Below are positions 21,745 to 29,398 of a stretch of 64,000 nucleotides of DNA, piece by piece (position 1 is the first letter of the stretch; every line of letters begins with the position of its first letter). The stretch is from an uncultured Bacteroidales bacterium (GTDB taxonomy: Bacteria; Bacteroidota; Bacteroidia; Bacteroidales; F082), in contig CAJOEZ010000003.1 of NCBI GenBank assembly GCA_905233685.1, positions 124,001 to 188,000 of the forward strand. The letters run 5' to 3'. Made by a program: the position numbers and the translations under genes. The notes under the pieces were generated by a model. It did no database searches. It was given only the letters and a program-made list of their open reading frames with translations, and was not told the DNA's origin.

Positions 21745-21954
21745 TCATTTCCCGTACCTGACAGCTTTGACTTCTTCCATGATTTCCTCTTCGCTCAACG
21801 ACGGACTTTTTGCACGGCTTTTGACAAAACGTTCAAGCAATTGCTCTCGCGTTTCGGCCTGCCAGCCAAATTTGCGAATGAGTTCTTTCAATAATACCCA
21901 GTCTGACAAGGGCACATTCAAATAGACTCCTTGTGTATTTGCTACATTCAACAT
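21745..21954 (-). CDS. Orphan antitoxin-like small protein
   Basis: 69 residues. A short N-terminal strand (VYLNVPLSDWVLLKELIRKFGW) and an acidic C-terminus ending SLSEEEIMEEVKAVRYGK resemble antitoxins of Bacteroidota RelE/ParE-type modules, where such tails wrap the toxin. The stop overlaps a following ATG (ATGA), typical of antitoxin-toxin pairs, but that downstream frame closes after 13 codons, so no intact toxin follows. The start at 21954 is chosen because a -7 box lies at 21979-21986; starting at 21981 would place the promoter inside the gene. The role is inferred from pattern only. Confidence 0.5.
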   Translation of the reverse strand: MLNVANTQGVYLNVPLSDWVLLKELIRKFGWQAETREQLLERFVKSRAKSPSLSEEEIMEEVKAVRYGK

Positions 21955-21978
21955 GATGAAATCGTTGTTTTCTGACCG

Positions 21979-21986
21979 CAAAAATA
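21979..21986 (-). promoter_or_regulatory. -7 promoter box for the antitoxin-like gene
   Basis: TATTTTTG on the minus strand, 24 bases upstream of the chosen start. Confidence 0.5.
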
Positions 21987-22050
21987 CTATAATTATGCCA
22001 ATAATGGAATGATTTTACAGATTTTTCTACTTTCATTCCATTTTTTTCCT

Positions 22051-22058
22051 TAAATTTG
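22051..22058 (+). promoter_or_regulatory. -7 promoter box for the structured RNA
   Basis: TAAATTTG matches TAnnTTTG and would start transcription near 22065. This places the structured RNA and then the FISUMP gene on one transcript if the terminator at 22309 is read through. Confidence 0.55.
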
Positions 22059-22064
22059 CCCCCG

Positions 22065-22325
22065 AAATAAACCACCCCAAAGTCTAACCAAACAGAATTG
22101 AAATGAATACAGCGCATTGGGCGCAACAACGAAAAACGGACTATTAAAACGATAGCGTTAGCTTAAAAGCTTGTGCTTTGGAAAACTACCACCCATTACG
22201 CACCTCAGGCTCATAAGCCGATGCTCACGTGTTTTCACGTGGGCTTTACTGATTAGTTGAGGTGCAAGGCTGTGGTAGGCCTCCAAAGACAACTAAAAGA
22301 GATACAGTAAAGCCTTCGCTTTTTT
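22065..22325 (+). ncRNA. Structured RNA or leader with nested helices and intrinsic terminator
   Basis: No credible open frame crosses this ~260-base stretch, but it holds many consistent helices. Main stem: CTTTGGA (22176-22182) with TCCAAAG (22282-22288), then CTACCAC (22186-22192) with GTGGTAG (22272-22278), then GCACCTCA (22200-22207) with TGAGGTGC (22258-22265). Inside lie two hairpins: GGCT/AGCC (22208-22219) and a 9-bp stem with a TTTT loop (22223-22244). Upstream hairpins are at 22112-22124, 22148-22159 and 22160-22171. GGCTTTACTG (22242-22251) is perfectly complementary to CAGTAAAGCC (22305-22314), which overlaps the terminator. A -7 box precedes it and a T-rich hairpin ends it. It may be an independent small RNA or a switch controlling the FISUMP gene. 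Exact ends are estimates. Confidence 0.65.
22309..22325 (+). terminator. Terminator hairpin at the end of the structured RNA
   Basis: AAAGC (22309-22313) pairs with GCTTT (22318-22322) around CTTC and runs into a T-tract to 22325. The stem is short. Its left arm overlaps the segment that can pair with 22242-22251, so the hairpin could be conditional. Confidence 0.55.
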
Positions 22326-22400
22326 ATTGCCCGCCACGGGAAAATGAAAAAACAAATGAAAACACAATTAACCTAATACTAACTTAAATCCTTAAAACGT

Positions 22401-25400
22401 ATGAATGCAATGATTCTACTTTCGAAAAGGCTGAAGCGAGCCGCCTTGCTCTCCCTGCTGCTGATTGTGGCAGGGATGAGCCAATTGCTCGCACAAACCG
22501 AAGCACACGAATACGTTGACCTCGGCCTGCCCAGCGGTACCCTCTGGGCCACCTGCAACATTGGCGCCAACAGCCCCGAAGAGTACGGCGACTACTTCGC
22601 CTGGGGCGAGACGCAACCCAAAGACTACTATGACTGGGACACGTACCAATACTGTGAAAGTGATGAAGACTACGACTTCATGTTGACCAAGTATTGCAAC
22701 AATTCTAACGCCGGCTACAACGGCTTCACCGACACCCTGACCGTTCTCTTGCCCGAGGACGATGCAGCCACAGCCAATTGGGGCAGTGGCTGGCGAATGC
22801 CCACCAAGGAGGAATGGCAGGAGCTTTACCAAAACACGACCCATACATGGACGACCCAGAACGGAGTGAACGGCCGCCTCTTCACTGCCGCCAACGGTGC
22901 GAGTCTCTTCCTGCCCGCCGCCGGCATCCGTTGGCGCGGCGACCTCAACAACACTGTCTCAGGCTACTACTGGTCGAGTTCGCTCGACACCCGCATCCCG
23001 CTCTACGCGTGGATCCTCTACTTCGGTTCGACCCAGGCCTACGTGGGCATCGACGGCGTGGGCAACAGCGGCAACCGCTTCAACGGTTTGTCTGTTCGGC
23101 CTGTCCGCGAGAACAATACCCTTGTTACCGTCGCCGTCACGGCCAACCCGGCGGAGGGCGGCACGGTGAGCGGGAGCGGCGCCTACGCAGAGGGCACCGG
23201 CTGCACGCTCACGGCGACGCCCGCCGAGGGCTACACCTTCCAAAACTGGACGGAGAACGGCGAGGTGGTCTCTACGGAGAATCCTTACACCTTCACCGTT
23301 ACGGGAGATAGGGAGCTGGTGGCGAACTTCGCCGTTTCAGGCGACGATAGCCACGAATACGTTGACCTCGGCCTCCCCAGCGGCACCCTCTGGGCCACCT
23401 GCAACGTTGGGGCCAACAGCCCCGAAGACTACGGCGACTATTTCGCCTGGGGCGAGACGCAGCCGAAGGATTACTATGACTGGAGCACCTACCAATACTG
23501 CATGGGCAGCGAGAACACGCTTACCAAGTATTGTAGCAATTCCAACTACGGCTACAATGGCTCTACCGACAATCTGACTGTCCTGCAGCCCGAAGACGAC
23601 GCGGCTACGGCCAACTGGGGTAATGACTGGCGCATGCCAACTCAAGCAGAATGGCAAGAGCTATATCAGAATACCACCGTTATATGGACGACTCGAAACG
23701 GTGTGAACGGTAGGCTCTACACCGCCAGTAACGGCAATAGTCTTTTCCTGCCCGCTGCGGGCTACCGCTACAATAGTACCCTTGAACCTGACTACGGTTA
23801 CTACTGGTCCAGTTCACTTGATACGGACACTCCGCGTGGCGCATTGTATCTCTACTTTCTTTATTACGATTACCCCGTGGACGGCGGCTATCCTCGCTAT
23901 TGTGGTCTAACTATCCGGCCAGTGCGTACCGTGTCTCAAAACACATCCTTTATTATTGATGCCACAGCCAATCCAGCGGAAGGTGGCGAAGTGAACGGTG
24001 GCGGCACCTATGAAGAAGGTGCCGAATGCACCCTTACGGCAATGGCTAATGAAGGCTATACCTTCACCAATTGGACCGAGAATGGAGAGGTGGTTTCGAC
24101 TATCGCTACCTATACCTTCTCCGTGAGTGCCGACAGGACCTTGGTGGCGAACTTCACCCAAAACGGTGGCGATGACCATGAATATGTCGACCTCGGCCTG
24201 CCGAGCGGCTTGTTGTGGGCTACCTGCAACGTAGGCGCCACTGCTCCCGAAGAATACGGCGACTATTTTGCCTGGGGAGAGACACAGACGAAGGAAGACT
24301 ACAGCTATAGCACCTACCAGTACTGCAATGGAAGTTACAATACGCTCACCAAGTACTGCAACGATGGCAGCTACGGCAACAACGGCTACACTGACACCTT
24401 GACTTTGCTTTTGCCAACCGACGACGCGGCCACGGCACAATGGGGCGCGGGATGGCGTATGCCCACCTATGAGGAATGGCAGGAACTGCTTGACAACACA
24501 ACCAACACATGGACAACCCAGAACGGTGTAAACGGGAGGCTTTTCACCGCCGCCAACGGCGCGAGTCTCTTCCTGCCCGCCGCCGGCTGCCGCCTGAACA
24601 GTGAGATCTTCGCTGGCAGCTACGGCTACTACTGGTCGGGTTCGCTCTACACGGGCCGCCCGGACCACGCGTGGGGCTTCAGCTTCAGTTCGGACGGCAC
24701 GTACATGAGCTACCCCGGCCGCAACACCGGTCAATCTGTACGCCCTGTCCGCTCCGCCTCACAGGACATCACCACCTATTGGACTCCCAACAACATCGAC
24801 TACGAAGAAAACATGCCCATCACCGCCGTGGTGGAAATCGACGGCGTGGAGCAGCAAAGCACCACGCTTGAGCTTGGCGCTTTCAGCGGCGAGGAATGCC
24901 GTGGGAGCCAGATGGCGGTCTACTTCGAGCCTACGCAACGCTACATCTACCAGATGACCGTGTTCGGCGAGGAGGGCGACGAGATAACCTTCCGCCTTTA
25001 CGACCATGCCACCAATGAGGAGCTTGACCTCGTGGCTCCCGAAGCCATTGTTTTTGATGCCTTCGGTTACGGCAACCTGCCTAACCCCATTGTGCTTAAC
25101 TTCCGCCACAGCTATGATATCAACACCACGGCCAATCCAGCCGAGGGTGGCACCGTGAATGGTGGCGGCACATACCTCCACGGCGATGTTTGTACCCTCA
25201 CCGCCACACCCAACACGAACTATGTCTTCGTCAATTGGACCCTCGACGGCGAGGTGGTCTCCACCGAGGCCGAATACAGCTTCGAAGTGACCAGCGGCGG
25301 CGACTATGTGGCCCGCTTCGACCTCGTGCAGACCACCAACTTCAGCCAGGGCTGGAACTGGTGGAGCACCTACATCGAACAAGAAGGCACGGAAGGCCTT

Positions 25401-26462
25401 GAAGCCTTGGAGAACGGCCTCGGCGCGAACGGCTCCATCGTCAAGGCGCAGAACGAAGGCTATGTTTCCTACCTTGAAGGCTACGGCTGGTACGGCTCGC
25501 TCGAAAGGCTTTACAACGAGCAGTCCTACCGCGTGCAGGCCAATGCCGCCTGCGTGGTGCCGCTGCAAGGCCTCCCGACCAACCCCGCCGACCATCCCAT
25601 CACCCTCAACCCCGGCTGGACGTGGATGGGCTTCCCGTGGAGCCAGACCATGAGCGTGGAGGCCGCCTTGGAAGGCTTCGAGCCTGAGGCCAACGACTTC
25701 ATCAAGGGGCGCAACGCCTACACGATGTACTACGCTGAGAACGGATACAGTATGTGGTTCGGCCCGCTCAACAGCCTCGAACCCGGCCAAGGCTATGTCT
25801 ATTACTCCAACAGCGGCGAGGCCAAGACGCTGACCCTTAACACGAACGATGGTAGGTCGGCTCAGCCCAACGTGACGGCCAGCGACAACCTGTTCCATCC
25901 CGAGGCAGGCAACTACGCCGACAACATGACGCTGACGGCAGTCGTTGACTTCGGTGGCACCGAATTGCGCTCCGAGGACTACGAGGTGGCAGCCTTCTGC
26001 AACGGCGAGTGCCGTGGCAGCGCGAAGCTGACCTACTTTGCCCCGACAGACAGCTACATCGCCTTCCTGACGCTCTACGGCAACGACGGAGACGAGCTGG
26101 AGTTCGTCCTCACCGACGGCGACATGACCACATTGTCGGGCAGCACCCTGCATTTTGCCACCGACGGCCGCATCGGAACTTTGTCCGAGCCTTACCCGCT
26201 TTGCTTCGGCTTCACGGGCCTCGACGACAATGCATCGACCCGTGTGAGCGTGTACCCCAACCCCTCCAGGGACGTGTTCAATGTCAAGGGCGAGGGCATC
26301 CGCAGGATTGACGTGTTCAACGCTTTCGGCCAGGTCGTGTTCTCGGCGGAGACGTCGAATGACACCTTCCAGGTGGATTTGAGCGACAAGGCGACGGGTG
26401 TCTACCTGCTTCGCGTGGTCACGGAGAGCGGTGTGACGAACCAGCAATTAATAAAGGAATAA
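22401..26462 (+). CDS. Giant secreted triple-FISUMP repeat protein with T9SS sorting domain
   Basis: 1353 residues with a signal peptide (to ~31, LLA-Q). Three FISUMP domains, each starting EYVDLGLPSG and ending RPVR, lie at about 37-240, 318-510 and 594-785. Glycine-rich InlB-type beta repeats with the pattern EGGxVxGxGxY...CTLTA follow domains 1 and 2 and recur near 915-975. After these come an EENMPITAVVEIDG domain, paired GWNWWS/GWTWMGFP modules, a related GECRGSAKL domain and a type A T9SS domain (VYPNPSRDVFNVKG). It is probably a surface or extracellular adhesive or structural protein. GC content is high compared with its surroundings. It starts 76 bases after the structured RNA's terminator with no clear promoter of its own. 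Confidence 0.83.
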   Translation: MNAMILLSKRLKRAALLSLLLIVAGMSQLLAQTEAHEYVDLGLPSGTLWATCNIGANSPEEYGDYFAWGETQPKDYYDWDTYQYCESDEDYDFMLTKYCNNSNAGYNGFTDTLTVLLPEDDAATANWGSGWRMPTKEEWQELYQNTTHTWTTQNGVNGRLFTAANGASLFLPAAGIRWRGDLNNTVSGYYWSSSLDTRIPLYAWILYFGSTQAYVGIDGVGNSGNRFNGLSVRPVRENNTLVTVAVTANPAEGGTVSGSGAYAEGTGCTLTATPAEGYTFQNWTENGEVVSTENPYTFTVTGDRELVANFAVSGDDSHEYVDLGLPSGTLWATCNVGANSPEDYGDYFAWGETQPKDYYDWSTYQYCMGSENTLTKYCSNSNYGYNGSTDNLTVLQPEDDAATANWGNDWRMPTQAEWQELYQNTTVIWTTRNGVNGRLYTASNGNSLFLPAAGYRYNSTLEPDYGYYWSSSLDTDTPRGALYLYFLYYDYPVDGGYPRYCGLTIRPVRTVSQNTSFIIDATANPAEGGEVNGGGTYEEGAECTLTAMANEGYTFTNWTENGEVVSTIATYTFSVSADRTLVANFTQNGGDDHEYVDLGLPSGLLWATCNVGATAPEEYGDYFAWGETQTKEDYSYSTYQYCNGSYNTLTKYCNDGSYGNNGYTDTLTLLLPTDDAATAQWGAGWRMPTYEEWQELLDNTTNTWTTQNGVNGRLFTAANGASLFLPAAGCRLNSEIFAGSYGYYWSGSLYTGRPDHAWGFSFSSDGTYMSYPGRNTGQSVRPVRSASQDITTYWTPNNIDYEENMPITAVVEIDGVEQQSTTLELGAFSGEECRGSQMAVYFEPTQRYIYQMTVFGEEGDEITFRLYDHATNEELDLVAPEAIVFDAFGYGNLPNPIVLNFRHSYDINTTANPAEGGTVNGGGTYLHGDVCTLTATPNTNYVFVNWTLDGEVVSTEAEYSFEVTSGGDYVARFDLVQTTNFSQGWNWWSTYIEQEGTEGLEALENGLGANGSIVKAQNEGYVSYLEGYGWYGSLERLYNEQSYRVQANAACVVPLQGLPTNPADHPITLNPGWTWMGFPWSQTMSVEAALEGFEPEANDFIKGRNAYTMYYAENGYSMWFGPLNSLEPGQGYVYYSNSGEAKTLTLNTNDGRSAQPNVTASDNLFHPEAGNYADNMTLTAVVDFGGTELRSEDYEVAAFCNGECRGSAKLTYFAPTDSYIAFLTLYGNDGDELEFVLTDGDMTTLSGSTLHFATDGRIGTLSEPYPLCFGFTGLDDNASTRVSVYPNPSRDVFNVKGEGIRRIDVFNAFGQVVFSAETSNDTFQVDLSDKATGVYLLRVVTESGVTNQQLIKE
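22506..24751 (+). repeat. Three ~0.6-kb intragenic FISUMP repeats
   Basis: The FISUMP copies lie at about 22506-23113, 23352-23930 and 24177-24751. Copies 1 and 3 share nearly identical stretches around the GRLFTAANGASLFLPAAG segment, which points to gene conversion or recent duplication. Confidence 0.8.
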
Positions 26463-26466
26463 AGCC

Positions 26467-27565
26467 ATGAGAAAAGCCATTGTCTTACTTTTGGCTTGTT
26501 TGTCCGGTGGTTGGCTGATGGCCAACCACTGGACGCCCGTGAGCGCGCCCTACGAGGAGAATATGCCTCTGACCTGCGTCGTCCAAATCAACGGCGTGGA
26601 GCAGCAAGGCACGACACTTGAATTGGGCGCCTTTTGTGACGGCGAGTGCCGAGGCAGCCAGATGGCCGTCTATTTCGAGCCTGAGCAACGCTACATCTAC
26701 CAGATGATTGTTTTCGGCGAGGAAGGCGACATGCTGACGTTCAGGCTCTACGACCACGCCACCCAACAGGAGCTTGATCTTGTGGCTCCCGAAGCCATTG
26801 TCTTCGATGCCTTCGGCTACGGTACGCTGTCTAACCCCATTGTGCTCAATTTCCGCCAAAACTATGACATCGTTGTCACTGTCAACCCCGAAGTTGGCGG
26901 CACCGTAATGGGTGCAGGCACTTACCTTCACGGAGAGACAGCCACCTTGACGGCCACGGCCAACGAGGGTTATGCCTTCATCAACTGGACGCTCGACGGC
27001 GAAGAGGTCTCGACCGAAGCCGAGTACAGCTTCGTCGTGACTGAGGCTGCCGATTACGTGGCAAACTTCGAATTGACCGCTATCACACAGACTGTGACCC
27101 TCAGCGCAGGCTGGAACTGGTGGAGTGGCTACATCGAGCTTGACGGCGCGAACAGTTTGCAAGACCTTGAAGAAGCCCTCGGCACAAACGGCCTGATGAT
27201 CAAGTCGCAAAACAACGGCTATGCCTAACAACGAATCCATGTATCAGGTGCGGGTCGGCATTAGTTGCACATTAGAGCTGACGGGGCTCGCCGTCCATCC
27301 CGCCGACCATCCCATCACGCTCGTCACCGGCTGGAATTGGATTGGCTATCCTGTGACGACCAGCATGAGCATTGAAGAAGCCTTATCCGGCATCACGCCG
27401 CATACCGGCGATATGCTGAAATCACAAAACAGCGGCTATGCCTCGTATCTTGAAGGCTTTGGCTGGTATGGCTCCTTGAACACTTTGGAGCCTGGCATGG
27501 GCTTGATGTACAAGTCGAATAACAGCCAGCCGGTCACCTTCACTTTCCCGACGGAAAACGAGTGA
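26467..27565 (+). pseudogene. Disrupted secreted paralogue of the FISUMP protein's C-terminal half
   Basis: It starts 4 bases after the FISUMP gene with a signal peptide. It then repeats that gene's EENMPLTCVVQINGVEQQ domain, InlB-like repeat and GWNWWSGY module. At 27225 the frame stops just after QNNGYA, and the homologous sequence resumes in another frame (NNESMYQVRVG...) through 27565. Alignment with the larger gene shows that a segment equivalent to SYLEGYGWYGSLERL is missing, a deletion of 44 or 47 bases, not a multiple of three. The T9SS tail is also absent. The N-terminal 253 residues could still be made. A sequencing or assembly error cannot be excluded. Confidence 0.7.
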
Positions 27566-27622
27566 GGGCAATAGAGTATTAGATTATTGGGCTGTCAAAC
27601 TATGGCAGCCCTAAATCAACCC

Positions 27623-27655
27623 AAAAAAGCCAAGGCGTTTCCACCTTGGCTTTTT
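27623..27655. terminator. Bidirectional terminator between the pseudogene and secG
   Basis: GCCAAGG (27629-27635) pairs with CCTTGGC (27644-27650), flanked by A6 and T5. A second GC-rich inverted repeat without a T-tract (GGGCTG 27589-27594, CAGCCC 27606-27611) lies just before it. Confidence 0.85.
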
Positions 27656-27677
27656 GCATTGGTCTGAATGTGCTTTA

Positions 27678-28028
27678 TTATTCGGCAGCCGGTGCTTCGG
27701 TAGCGGGTGCTTCGGTAGCGGGAGCTTCCGTGGCAGGAGCGCTCGGCATCACGTTTTCGATTTGCTGACGCATCTCGGTGTCGTAAACGTCGCCCGATTT
27801 GACGTTCTTCGGGATGGTAATGCTCGAAAGCAAGCAGAGCACCACCAAGGCTGCCGCTAAGCCCCACGTGGCTTTTTCAAGGAAATCGGCCGTCTGACGA
27901 ACGCCCATCATCTGGTTGGCACCTCCGAAATTGGAGACCAAACCGCCACCTTTTGAGTTCTGTACAAGGACGACCAGTCCAAGTAACACGCTGACAATCA
28001 GAATTAAAACTACTACTAATGTGTACAT
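27678..28028 (-). CDS. secG: Preprotein translocase subunit SecG
   Basis: 116 residues. Two transmembrane helices (~3-22 and ~52-72) flank the SecG loop motif QNSKGGGLVSNFGG. A low-complexity tail with APATE repeated three times ends in APAAE, making the protein longer than the ~75-residue core. SecG sits in the inner membrane with SecYE and aids protein export, here including the many T9SS cargos, which all need Sec first. It is the last gene of a minus-strand group that also includes the TPR protein, lptE and the sigma-54 activator. Confidence 0.92.
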   Translation of the reverse strand: MYTLVVVLILIVSVLLGLVVLVQNSKGGGLVSNFGGANQMMGVRQTADFLEKATWGLAAALVVLCLLSSITIPKNVKSGDVYDTEMRQQIENVMPSAPATEAPATEAPATEAPAAE

Positions 28029-28039
28029 TTCTATTGAAT

Positions 28040-28852
28040 TTATGTTTGACTTTCTTTGAGTCTTTCAATTTGGGCTGCAAAATTACTACTTTTTTCTGGA
28101 TATTTCACGCTTAATTTTTCATAAATTGAAATCGCCTTGTCAAAATAGCCCTGTTTTTCGTAAATTTTGGCCAAAGTCTCGCTGACGATGTTCTCCTGGT
28201 CAGTGATGCTGTTTTGGGCTACGGAGATGGGATTGTAGAACTCGGCCTTGGGTCGCGAGATGCTCGGATTTTCAAGTATAAACTTGTCTATCAGTTCTTT
28301 GCGTGAAAGTTTCTTCGGCTCTTTCGGTTCGTTTTCCTTGCGTTGTTTCTCGGCCTCGATTTCTTTCAGGCGGTTGGCGATGATGGCTTTCAGCTCGTCC
28401 AAGGACTTGCGTTTTTCTTCCAACAGTGCCATTTCCGCCGAAAGCTCCTCATGACTACCGCTGAGGTCGATTTCGGGGATGATGAACACCTTTTCGCGAA
28501 TGACACCACTATTGGTTTCTTCCTTAGTGTCAATGGCTTGGATGGAGGTAAAAACATTGTCGGTGGGCGGCATCTCGTCGGGCAAGGTGGTGATATCGGG
28601 CTCGCTTTCAAGGCGATGACGCGCGATGACCGAGAACAGGCGCAGCTTGTCGCGGTTGGGGAAAGCGGCAGCAGCACGTTTCAGCTGGGCATCGTATTTC
28701 GGACTATCGGTGTTTTGATAGGCGATAGCCAAAAGTGCTTGACCTACAGTAAAATAAGGATACCGCTTCACAAGCTCTTCCACCTCGTCGATGGCTTTGC
28801 TTTTCAGCAGCTCGGGCCGCTTCATGTATCCTATGATTTGTTTGCTGTCCAT
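28040..28852 (-). CDS. Conserved cytoplasmic protein with coiled coil and C-terminal TPR
   Basis: 270 residues without a signal peptide. An N-terminal helical region (ELVKRYPYFTVGQALLAIAY) is followed by a charged coiled coil (~135-180, rich in Glu/Lys) and a C-terminal TPR-like segment (ETLAKIYEKQGYFDKAISIYEKLSVKYPEKS). It lies between lptE and secG, 11 bases upstream of secG, so it is probably co-transcribed with these envelope-assembly genes. The biochemical role is unknown; the TPR suggests protein binding. Confidence 0.7.
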   Translation of the reverse strand: MDSKQIIGYMKRPELLKSKAIDEVEELVKRYPYFTVGQALLAIAYQNTDSPKYDAQLKRAAAAFPNRDKLRLFSVIARHRLESEPDITTLPDEMPPTDNVFTSIQAIDTKEETNSGVIREKVFIIPEIDLSGSHEELSAEMALLEEKRKSLDELKAIIANRLKEIEAEKQRKENEPKEPKKLSRKELIDKFILENPSISRPKAEFYNPISVAQNSITDQENIVSETLAKIYEKQGYFDKAISIYEKLSVKYPEKSSNFAAQIERLKESQT

Positions 28853-28861
28853 TTTAGTTAA

Positions 28862-28885
28862 GGCCCCTGAGCCTGTCGAAGGGCC
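28862..28885. repeat. Small palindromic repeat, GAGCCTGTCGAA family
   Basis: The core GAGCCTGTCGAA is flanked by GGCCC and GGGCC, which form a hairpin. It lies in the gap between lptE and the TPR gene. The same core occurs at 29561-29572 and in the right-hand arm (reverse complement) of the 60771-60850 element. Confidence 0.75.
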
Positions 28886-28891
28886 GTCTAT

Positions 28892-29398
28892 TTACCAGTT
28901 TACCAATGCTTTATTGAATATGTCTTCCACCAAGGCATCAATGATGACGGGAGTGAGGCTTCCCTGAACGGCGTTGAGGTCTTGGTTGCTCGGATAGTCC
29001 TCGTAATGCGAGAAACTCTGCTCGAAGTCTTTCGTCTCGTCGAAGCGGTTGCTGAAACGCACTTTCACGGTGATAGTCAGGCGGTTCATGGCGGCGGTCT
29101 GCCCCGTGATGGCCACAGGCATGGTCCTGTAGTCGGTGATTTCGCCCTCAAAGGCAATGTCGCCACCCGATTCCACCATGTCCAATGTGGTTTGGTTGGT
29201 CATGGCGTCGCGCAAGGCGTTAGTGAAGTCGTTGCTCAGCATAGGGTTGACCAATTGGGCGTGGTTGGGGAAATAGTCCACAGAAACGGTCTTGGCCTCG
29301 GCGGGAATCGACGCACCCGAGAAGGTATAGATGCCGCAGCCGTGGCAAACAAAAGCCAAAGCCAGCACCAAAACCGCTATCTTCGCCCTGATTCTCAT
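28892..29398 (-). CDS. lptE: LptE-family LPS-assembly lipoprotein
   Basis: 168 residues. The lipoprotein signal ends CHGCGIYTFSG, with Cys21 as the lipidated residue. GIYTFSGASIPAEAKTVSV and the later SLTPVIIDALVEDIFNKALVNW match Bacteroidota LptE-like proteins. LptE plugs the LptD barrel and helps place LPS in the outer membrane. It overlaps the end of the sigma-54 activator gene by 4 bases (29395-29398), so the two are coupled. Confidence 0.8.
   Translation of the reverse strand: MRIRAKIAVLVLALAFVCHGCGIYTFSGASIPAEAKTVSVDYFPNHAQLVNPMLSNDFTNALRDAMTNQTTLDMVESGGDIAFEGEITDYRTMPVAITGQTAAMNRLTITVKVRFSNRFDETKDFEQSFSHYEDYPSNQDLNAVQGSLTPVIIDALVEDIFNKALVNW

Noticed and set aside
22065..22325. Known housekeeping RNAs (RNase P, tmRNA, SRP RNA) or TPP/cobalamin riboswitch
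   Set aside because: None of the hallmark conserved motifs of these RNAs was seen. 6S RNA could not be fully excluded by eye, but the branched helices do not resemble its single long bubble-containing stem.
24759..26447. 562-codon open frame opposite the FISUMP gene
   Set aside because: The plus-strand frame has a signal peptide, repeats and a T9SS tail; the minus frame has none of these.
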